This document shows positions 55,999 to 64,000 of a stretch of DNA of 64,000 nucleotides, piece by piece (position 1 is the stretch's first letter; every line of letters starts with the position of its first letter). Where the stretch lies: assembly GCF_003265705.1 (NCBI RefSeq), contig NW_020312827.1, positions 22,068,413-22,132,412 on the forward strand. The letters are read 5' to 3'. The notes beneath the pieces were generated by a model. The model was given only the letters and a program-made list of their open reading frames with translations, did not search any database and was not told the origin of the DNA. The position numbers and the translations under genes are program-made. This DNA is from Callorhinus ursinus (lineage: Eukaryota > Chordata > Mammalia > Carnivora > Otariidae).

Positions 55999-57410
55999 AT
56001 TTTTAACTTCAACTAGGTGGCCCAAAATGACAAGAACAGTCAAGATCCTAAAACCCAGTGCGGGCTAAGCAGATACACACTCCTCCTGAGAGAAATGTTC
56101 TCTGAACTAGGCTCATTTGGCTCTGTGTAAGTCACGTGTTACCAAACCTTGGAGCTTTCTTTCCAGTTATGGAACTCTCAAAAAGGAGCAGGCTCAGAGT
56201 TGTCCTTATGTTGGCGGGGGGGGGGGGACTGCAAGAATGTTTTTCTTGCTTTTGTAGCATATGCCTTCTAATAGAAACCAGCAGCATTCACTTGCGCCAC
56301 AATGGTGCCATTTGTCAAATTACCCTTCCAGCAAGTTAAATCACGCCCCGTGGACAGAAAAGTTAATCTTTTTCCAAAGAGCCCCATTTCCGCCCAGGAA
56401 GGGGCTTATTTGCATTGCAGGAGCTGACTCTGTGTTATTATGTTTCCACAGCAGCTAGGTTCAGAGGTTAACCACATGGTGTGTTAACAATTTCTTTTCA
56501 TCCTTTTAAAGTTATTTTCATTTCATTAGTTACCCCCTTGCTCTTTAATTATTCTCTGTTTAGGTTTTGTTGCTGCCATCATCAAATTTCTATCAGCGGA
56601 AAGGGCTGCTACCTGCAGGCCAGGGTGCACGCCACTCCACACAATCTTCTCTAGACCATGCCTTTGACAAAACTCAGCTGGATGGCTCCAATCTCTGTGT
56701 TTCTTTTTCCTTGTTTAGGCCTTTTGATATCATCTTCCTTCAGTCCTCGCACACTGCCACCCTGCTTACTTCCCACCAGCAGCCTCCATAGGATGTCAGG
56801 TTCCCTCCTGTAATATGAGACTCAACAATCCCCACATAACTTGTGCCTTTAATTAAATTCTAGTCCCCTACCACCCCTGCCAAGATTCAGAGATATCCTA
56901 AAAGGTTCCGCATTAATTAACCAGAGCTCTGCAAACTCTCCAAGCCGGAATACTAGGGAGGAAGTGTGGTAAAACAGCAACGTATCAGGATTTCTAGCAG
57001 TTGTGTGATGATATTCTTGAGGGAGATGCTTCAGAATCAGCAGAAAGTCAGGTAAGGGAAGAGGAGCATGATAAATGACTCTAACAGCCCGGGCAGAGTA
57101 CTACATTTATTTTTAAAAATTCAATTTATTGGGTTTTTTTTCCCTTTCTTTGGGAAACTGAATATGATCTCCCTTTCTCCCCTGCTTTCTCTCTCTCTCC
57201 TTCACTAACAAAGTAGAAGAAATCAGAGTGCTGCTAAAATAAATAAAACCCCCAATACAGTTTTCATCATTTTAAAAAGTAATCTGAGAATATTTCTCTG
57301 AGAGGAATATGTTAATTAGCCATCACCTCTACATGCTCTGGATTTCTATCATTTCTCACAAATTCCAAAGAGTAAAACTGGATTGGCACATTAGGGAAGA
57401 ACTTCCCAGT
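55999..57410. other. Unique intron with G12 run and possible conserved block
   Basis: G12 is at 56216-56227. 56340-56560 is repeat-free with several recognisable transcription-factor-like words; see findings. No exon found. Confidence 0.45.
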
Positions 57411-57424
57411 GGAAATGTATTTTT

Positions 57425-57478
57425 TTTTAAAGATTATTTTATTTATTTATCCATGAGAGACAGAGGAGGAGAGAGAGA

Positions 57479-57526
<48 letters not shown>

Positions 57527-57634
57527 CAGGCTCCCAAGGAGCAGGGAGCCCGATGCGGGACTCGATCCCAGGACCCTGGGATCATGACTTGAGCCGAAGG
57601 CAGATGCTTAAACATCTGAGCCACCCAGGCACCC
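57425..57634 (-). mobile_element. Carnivore SINE with perfect 14-bp duplication and long (GA)n
   Basis: In reverse: GGGTGCCTGGGTGGCTCAGA head, GATCCCAGGGTCCTGGGATC, then a (CT)n run (GA on the plus strand, about 57467-57522) and CTCTCATGGATAAATAAATA tail. GGAAATGTATTTTT occurs exactly at 57411-57424 and 57635-57648. Confidence 0.96.
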
Positions 57635-57648
57635 GGAAATGTATTTTT

Positions 57649-58830
57649 AAAAAGTGGATCTAATTTGAACAGTCACGGAATCTCTAAGACAGAGGAGAAC
57701 TTAGTACCTAACAAGGTAAACATGTATCTGGTGGATGAATTCCTTCAATAACCCTGAAGTGCTTGCCTTTCCTTTTTCTTCAATACCTCCATTGGGAGGG
57801 AACTCACTCTCCTAGAAGAGATCATTCAGTATCTAACTGATTCTTGGAAATGCTACAACTTCCATTAGTTAGTTTTCTGAGGTCTCAGAGGACATGTCTT
57901 ATAGCTTTATTCCCAGGAAGTCTTCCTTCTTCAGGAGAATACTGCAAATTTTTGAACGAATCTTGCCTATGTGCCCAGAATCCCGGGAACCTGCTCTTTT
58001 TACTTCTGGTATTCTCTCAGCAGAAGGCTTGGCTCCACCACGGTGTTACTGAGTTTCTCAAAGGCTACAGAACATAATTCTCCTCCTAATGTCCAGTACC
58101 TCTCCTTACCTGGACAAGTTAGGCCTGGCCTGCAAAGGATCTGGACCAAGTCAAAGAAAGCCCTCACTCTCCAATGGACCCCCAGAAAAATCCAATTAGA
58201 AGAATCTTGAAACCGGTTGCATACAGCTAAGATCTAGAGATCTAGATACTTCTGAGACTCACAGAGTTGACATACTAGAAAGGAACTGGATACTTCCAAA
58301 AATATCATAGCAACCGTATAATGAAAAACACAGCTTTTCACTTGTACCTAGCCAAAATCCTCAGTCAGACTTTGAGGGGCAAAATTCCCTCTGTCACACA
58401 AACGCAGCAGTCTTGGAAAGTCAGTCCACAGTTCTTGACTGATTTTATAAGAATAAGATACTACTTCCAATTTTCCCTAATACAAGACTCTTGACTACTT
58501 TTTAAAACCTCTAAACTATCTTCTTATGAGGGAAAAACATGCCTTCCTATTACAAGCATTTGCTTATGAACTTCCTATTATTTTGCATTCCAAAGAAATC
58601 TCAGTGCCTGCTTTCCTATTTATAGATCTGTTAAAAGGAAACCAACCTACTTTTTTTCTTTTTAATCTTTTTTTTCTAATACAGTAACTCTTCAAATTTT
58701 TTTAAATTCTACAATAGAATTTCAAAATGCTGTTAAGATTCCACAAATACAAACACTTCTTGTATTCAAAACGGTTACCCATACAGTATCAAAAAAAAGG
58801 TAAGAAACATCCTTTCCAGCTACCATCTCT
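57649..58830. other. Unique intron, no feature recognised
   Basis: No family recognised. Frames at 57844-58077 and 57971-58210 are unsupported. Confidence 0.45.
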
Positions 58831-58834
58831 TGAG

Positions 58835-59065
58835 TAACTCCTACATGTCAGCCCCCATTTTGGAAGTACCAGATCACATTTAAGGATGTACACACATGTT
58901 TAAGGGGTACCCCCATATTTGGTACCACATTTAATTCTCTAACAACCTGATGTTAGTTACTACTGCTCAAACTTTAAAAATAAAGCAACTGACATTCCAT
59001 GAGGTTAATAACCATACCCAACATCCACAAAGCCAGGAAGTGGTTAGATCAGCATGTGACTCAGT
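58835..59065 (-). repeat. Probable MIR relic
   Basis: GAGTAACTCCTACATGTCAG, ACATTTAATTCTCTAACAAC, TTAAAAATAAAGCAACTGAC and AAAGCCAGGAAGTGGTTAG follow reverse MIR with an internal insertion of about 60 bp. Confidence 0.6.
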
Positions 59066-60510
59066 TCTAGCTGATATTCATTCATTCTCTCTGATTGAAT
59101 TGATACAAGGCTTAATGAATAAAGGCTGTGCTAACTATTTAATGACAGATAATCAAATCTATAAATGCATTAAGCAATTAAGTTATCATTTTCATCCTGT
59201 TCTGCATTCAGAGATAGGGGCCTTAGATGTCCACTCCCATTACTTTTTTTTTTTTTGCAGTGGGGCTGGAAGGAACCAGGGTAGAGCTTAAGAGCTGAGC
59301 ATATCAATTAAACCAAAGGGAAGAAAAGATGAGTAGTGGTGTACCAGGAAGCAAATCAACAGTGCAGAATAATAAAAATGCCTACCTTACCCTCTGCTCT
59401 TAGGTAGTTGGTAATTGATAATACTCCTGAGGTAGCATAGTCTGGTGATCTAAAGAATCTCTTCCCAGAACTGCCACAGGCATTTTGTAACTTTAAGTGA
59501 CACCTGTATTTCTGTCACTATCCAACTGGCCAGAAACCCACCTCAGGAACAGGCTATGAAAAGTCATAAATTGCCATTTTGAAAACTAAGACACTTATTT
59601 CTCATAGCCACATGCTTATGGCTACCAAAGAAAAAGTGCTTTATAACTAACCCCTGTGTCATAATTTCATCTTCTGCGTGGGTATAGGGTTCAGCCAAGG
59701 CTGTCATTCTTCATTCTTCCTATTTCTCCCCTAGGCTCTCTGATTAGCAAGCTACCTGTAAAACTCTGCTGGTCTAATCATTGACCAGCCCAGCCTAGTA
59801 ATCTTACCAGTCTACCACTTTGCATCAGTTCCCTTTCCTTTCATTATTTGTTAAAAATGTAAAATAATATCCTTAAACATGATTGGTATAGAAATATTAC
59901 TCTATCTGAATAATCTGGAAATCATGGAAGGAAGAAGTATTATCAGGGTGAATGCTGCTGAGCAAGTGTAGAGGTGTGAACCCTCAAGGACAGTGGCTAG
60001 TTCGCAAACAGGCAGTGAGACATAAAGAAGTGAAACTGGGTGAAAGATAACTTTTGCCACAAATAAGTAATGGATCAATCAGAGCAGATGTCATATTTCA
60101 GATCTGTTGCACCTTACAACATCTGCAGCCTGTTTCTATGCAGAATAATGGAGATTCTGAGCTAAAGATGGGAGAAAATGTGGGTTGGTATCGACGTTTG
60201 CCATATTTTTGTTGCTTTTCTTACAAAAAAGAAGAAAACTTAAAACTAAAGTGAGCATTAGAAAATTGAGCATGTGGGCTACTTCACGGTGAAAAAAAAA
60301 AATGAGTAAGGCATTAATGAATGAAGGAACATGACTGAGATCCATGTTGCTCTCCAGAGACACCGCCAAGGAGTTCACGCCCCAGCTGCCTTGAAGATCT
60401 AGCTTTGGCTCCCACTGTGTTAGCACTAAGACCATTTTAAAGAAAACTTCCAAAGGGGGAAAAAATAAATCTCTCTGGAAATTGTTTCTTTGACAAATTA
60501 TAGACTAGAA
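59066..60510. other. Unique intron, no feature recognised
   Basis: No family or exon recognised; a T11 run at 59246-59256 and an A10 run near 60292 are the only simple repeats. Confidence 0.5.
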
Positions 60511-60514
60511 GTTA

Positions 60515-60712
60515 TTATCTGCTCATTCATACATTGATTCATCCACTATTCATTAAACTACTAAATGCAGAACACTATACTATGTTTCAGAGACACAAAA
60601 ATGAAATCCAACCTAAGTCTCGTCCTCTTAAAGTCTACAGTGTACTGAGTCAGACATGTAGGCTAATAAGTAATGAAAGCAACTACTTCATACCTCTGTA
60701 GGGTTAGGATTA
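60515..60712 (-). repeat. Probable LINE-2 3' end relic
   Basis: TTCATACATTGATTCATCCAC, ACTAAATGCAGAACACTATAC and GTCCTCTTAAAGTCTACAGTG resemble reverse L2 3' sequence. Confidence 0.6.
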
Positions 60713-60714
60713 TA

Positions 60715-60940
60715 CTTGGTACTTCCTACCAACTTGCTAATTACATTTCATTTAATCCTCACAACAAGCTGATGAGACATGCATTATTATCATCCGTATT
60801 TTACAGATAAAGGAACTCTGGGTCAGAGAGGTTCAGTTACCCATGTAAGTCTACAGAGCTGGAAAATGGCAAAGCTGGAATTTGAATTCAGGACAGTCAC
60901 TCCAAAGCCTGAGCTGTTAAGCACTATGCTCTCGTGTTAA
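60715..60940 (-). repeat. MIR SINE relic, near full length
   Basis: TCATTTAATCCTCACAACAA, CCGTATTTTACAGATAAAGG, TCTACAGAGCTGGAAAATGG, GAATTTGAATTCAGGACAG and TTAAGCACTATGCTC follow reverse MIR. Confidence 0.88.
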
Positions 60941-61015
60941 ACAGCTGTGTTGTTTATAGATACTGTGCTTATAAAACTGATACACAGCACAGTTAGGGAT
61001 AAAGAATTATGTTCA

Positions 61016-61211
61016 CAGGGCCACTTGGGTGGCTCAGTCGGTTAAGCATCTGCCTTTGGCTCAGGTCATGATCCCAGGGTCCTGGGATCGAGCCCCTCAT
61101 CGGGCTCCCTGCTCAGCGGAGAGCTTGCTTCTCCCCCTGCCTGCAGCTCCCCCTGCTTGTATTCCCTCTCTCACTGTCTCTGTCAAATAAATAAAATACT
61201 AAAAAAAAAAA
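61016..61211 (+). mobile_element. Carnivore SINE with perfect 15-bp duplication
   Basis: GGGCCACTTGGGTGGCTCAG head, GATCCCAGGGTCCTGGGATC, GGGCTCCCTGCTCAGCGGAG, CT-rich tract and AAATAAATAAAATACT-A tail. AAAGAATTATGTTCA occurs exactly at 61001-61015 and 61212-61226. Confidence 0.96.
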
Positions 61212-61226
61212 AAAGAATTATGTTCA

Positions 61227-62739
61227 TATCCGCCCAGAGGGCAAACGGAATCTGGAGGGGTTTCAGAGAGGAGCTACTTAGGATGTGAAGACTTCCCTGA
61301 CTTAGGAGCTTACCCCATGTATTTTTATCCCATTTTGGAAATGGAATATAAAGTGAAATTCCAAACTGGTATATACAATAAGTCAGTAGTAAAAACATTT
61401 TCCCCTGTCACTTTTTCCTAGGAACCTGTGAAGAGGTGATAACTTAAAAATGGAATTGATATAAGCCCTAGAAGAAACAATTTAGACCACATGTTTTTAA
61501 AGTTCCCTGTAAGGGAACGATAATGCGGGTCTTTTGAATTTTTAATCATTACCAGTGACTCAGCCATGTGGGGAAAGCAACATCTGCAGTATCACCTGTT
61601 GTGCACGTGGTAGGAATGCAGTCACTTCGGGTGGGGGAGGGAGTTAGCCAAAGGCGATCCTTATCTTTAATAAGTGAACAGTGAAAGCATTCACTGATGA
61701 GGGAGAGAGTCTCCCGTCAGAGCTTTCCAAGAGTTCGGACAACAGACTTACGAGAGTGGTGGATGAAGAATAAGAAATACAGTCAATGAAATTAAAAGGC
61801 TCTAATGCTCTACAATTTAAGGAGAACATATGAGCTAAGGGCTCATGGATTTCTTTCATGGTTTCTAGAATATAAAAAAAAATAATATTTTAGATTAAGC
61901 AAATTAAGAGTTTCTTCCAGTCTCATCAAGGCAGTCAAAAGACGTCAGAAATGACAGCTACTGGGTAATAGGCCAAGAGTTCAGAATTAAATATTCTGAA
62001 TAAGAGAATGAACTGGCATTCCATTAGAAGCAATCACTGTGTCTTCCTGGAAAATATGAAAAGTTACAGTCATTTATATAATTTTGATGATGGTGGCTTC
62101 GTAGCAGAATTTAATATTAGGGCCAGGATACCATTCGCCCTCATACTCAATTGTATATCGTCACAAAATGGGAAGACACTCTGCCATCCCGTGCTTTTTC
62201 TCGCAAAGCCGATAAACTAGGTGTCTACAGCTGTCATGCCTTCCGCTAGGTTGATGTGCTGAGTTTAATTAGGTTGTAAAAACAGAAAATAAGCCAAATA
62301 ATTGAGTAAATATAAATGGGATAGAGGAATTTCTATCCTAAAATGTGTTCCTAGGAAATGTAAAGGAAGATGAATTGTGGCAAAGGAGGGTAAAGATAGG
62401 TTTGTATGCTCCTGTGTCCATCTACTCAAACCCACTTCTGCAACTGCACAGTGTGGGGATGATGAACTGATAGGATTGCCTTGAGAAAGAGGGGAGAATT
62501 CTGCCTCCAATGTAGAAGGGACAAAAGAAATAAACAGTTTTAGTGGCCAAAGAATAGAGACTAAGAAAACAAATCCCTAAGTGCCACCTAGATTTCTAAT
62601 ATCATGGTATTTGTCATTCTCACTTAAAATTCCTGAATTCCATTCAAAGTATTTAGAAATCTATTATTTCAGTATCCTTATAGAGATTATAGATAATTAT
62701 AATGGAATAATAAATTTAATAATAGGGAAGTATTTATCA
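61227..62739. other. Unique intron, no feature recognised
   Basis: No family or exon recognised. Confidence 0.5.
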
Positions 62740-62905
62740 AGCCCTACTAGGTCTGCGACACTGTGATAACTACTTTATATATCCTTTAAGTTTAAGTTCC
62801 CCTTAACCCTAGAATAGAGGTACAATAATTATCCACATTCTGTGAATGAGAAAACTTAAGGATCAAGAGGTTAAAAAAATGCCCGAAGTCATGCAGTTTG
62901 CAAGT
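62740..62905 (-). repeat. MIR SINE relic
   Basis: AAGCCCTACTAGGTCTGCGA, GATAACTACTTTATATATCC, GTGAATGAGAAAACTTAAGG and CCGAAGTCATGCAGTTTGC follow reverse MIR. Confidence 0.75.
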
Positions 62906-63049
62906 GAGAGCAAATTTTATATAAATCATCTTAGAAGTTCTTTGCCAATATTTCTGATTTCTGGAAGGACTCTCCAGGTTTTACTTGTTTATGAGTCTAG
63001 AAGCACTTTCCAGTGGCAAAATAATCAGATCTACCCCTAACATGAATGG

Positions 63050-63405
63050 ATCTGTTAGGGCTGCTATAACAGAAATACCATAGACTGGGTAGCTTATAAA
63101 CAATAGCAATTTACTATTCACAGTTCTGAAGGCTGGGAAGTCCAAGATCAAGGTGCAGGCAGATCCCTTGTCTGGTGAGAGCCTGCTTCCTAGATCAACA
63201 TCTTTTTGCTGTAACCTCACAGGGCAGAAGGGGCAAGAGAGCTCCATTAGGTGTCTTTTATAATATAAGCCCTAATCCCATTCTCAAGGGCTCTGCTTGA
63301 TTACCCCCCCCACCAAAAGCCCCATCTCCTAATACCTAATACCATGTTCGGATTTAGAATCTCAACATGTGAATTTTGGGAGGACATAAACATCTAGTCT
63401 ATCAC
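63050..63405 (-). mobile_element. MaLR LTR (MST/MLT1 type), old
   Basis: GTTAGGGCTGCTATAACAG, CATAGACTGGGTAGCTTATA, AGTTCTGAAGGCTGGGAAGT, CTAATCCCATTCTCAAGGGC, CCCATCTCCTAATACCTAAT and AACATGTGAATTTTGGGAGG follow the reverse of this LTR type over its length. Confidence 0.82.
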
Positions 63406-63614
63406 AATCAGAAATATTCATTTGTGTTAATCGGTATCACGTAACTCAGATAAGAAGAGCAGTGGTACCTTGTTCTAATTGTAGCTCAGTCCACTTCATG
63501 GACTATGAGCTAAACCATAACCCAAGATTACTTCATGATGCTCTGACATCACCCAATAGTACAATGAAGCAATAAGGCGAATGTAGTCAAGTTCCTCAGC
63601 TCTCAGATAGTCTT

Positions 63615-63778
63615 CTAGCCCAGTTCCTCTCAACCTACACAGAGTTCCCCTAAAGTTCTGCCAAAATGCATATTCTGATCCAATAGGTCTGGAGTAGGGC
63701 TTGAGATTCTGCATTTGAAACAAGTATCCAGATGATGTCCATGCTGTTGGTCAGAATACCATTTTTTGAGTAGAACAG
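63615..63778 (+). mobile_element. MER3-like hAT-Charlie relic
   Basis: CAGTTCCTCTCAACCTACAC, TATTCTGATCCAATAGGTCT, TTGAGATTCTGCATTTGAAA and ATCCAGATGATGTCCATGCT match a MER3-type element, like the inner element at 19884-20032. Confidence 0.68.
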
Positions 63779-64000
63779 TTTGAAAAAACCTGATTCAACC
63801 AAGGGTAAAATGATCCATTCCTTGAAGAGCAAAGAGCAGCACTAGAAAAGCTATTGGATTCAGCCAAATCCTATTTTTGACATACTATAAATAATTTATA
63901 TGTTTTCTTCATTTGTAAAATGGGTCTAAAGATCAACCATTGTTCAGGCTCCAAAATATGTCCATTGGTCAAAGCCATTCTGATTTATTTATGGTAGAGA
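63779..64000. other. Unique intron at window end
   Basis: No feature recognised; the intron continues beyond the window. Confidence 0.5.

Larger units (their letters stand above)
25848..64000 (-). other. NRXN3: NRXN3 intron upstream of the exon (partial)
   Basis: This stretch is 5' of the exon on the transcribed strand. No sequence resembling the preceding LNS6 exon (GTTYIF... to ...LQLHI) or the beta-specific first exon was recognised, and no CpG-rich promoter-like block is visible. The intron therefore exceeds 38 kb unless the exon was missed by eye. Confidence 0.78.

Noticed and set aside
12693..61211. SINE heads as functional tRNA genes
   Set aside because: The tRNA-like heads belong to carnivore SINEs with A/T-rich tails and duplications, and lack full tRNA folding and ends.
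25848..64000. Preceding LNS6 exon or beta-neurexin promoter
   Set aside because: No match to the expected GTTYIF or LQLHI coding words and no CpG-rich block. Taken to lie beyond the high-coordinate end.
1..64000. CRISPR arrays, bacterial operons, phage or plasmid systems
   Set aside because: The sequence is mammalian intron with SINE, LINE, LTR and hAT relics. No direct-repeat arrays with spacers or prokaryotic genes occur.

Overview
The window is mammalian nuclear DNA from a carnivoran, most likely an arctoid (bear, seal or mustelid group). It is AT-rich and intron-like, with no long coding frames. It carries 14 tRNA-derived carnivore SINEs. Their heads read like the arctoid consensus (CCTGGGTGGCTCAGT) rather than the dog SINEC_Cf type, so dog itself is unlikely. 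The species cannot be fixed from this sequence alone.

The only coding sequence I can support is one 172-bp exon on the minus strand at 25676-25847. Its 57 complete codons match the neurexin-3 (NRXN3) form of the last laminin-G/LNS domain. The exon has a good branch point, polypyrimidine tract, AG acceptor and GT donor. It ends where alternative splice site 4 (SS4) lies in neurexins. Everything else appears to be intron of NRXN3, which is transcribed from high to low coordinates here. The upstream intron is at least 38 kb (25848-64000) and the downstream intron at least 25 kb (1-25675). I found neither the preceding LNS6 exon nor the 90-bp SS4 cassette exon.

Layout: 1-12.7 kb is old intron with MIR relics and two MLT1-type LTRs. 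12.7-22.5 kb is dense in lineage-specific repeats: five SINEs, one 5'-truncated L1 with an intact target-site duplication, and several nested hAT relics. 22.5-38.6 kb surrounds the exon and has no carnivore SINE; it holds only old MIR/L2/hAT relics, simple repeats and unique sequence. 38.6-64 kb has nine more SINEs, many MIR and L2 relics, one probable CR1/L3-like relic and three MaLR LTRs. Several unique AT-rich stretches look like candidate conserved noncoding elements, but this cannot be shown without alignment.

No RNA gene, CRISPR array, operon or intact mobile element is present. No new protein system was found. The most useful observations are the SS4-proximal exon with a 29-nt U tract just downstream, the duplicated G-rich 3' UTR of the L1, nested transposon layers that give relative ages, young-looking SINE insertions, and the SINE-free block around the exon. 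Repeat family names come from memory of consensus sequences and were not checked with a repeat library.
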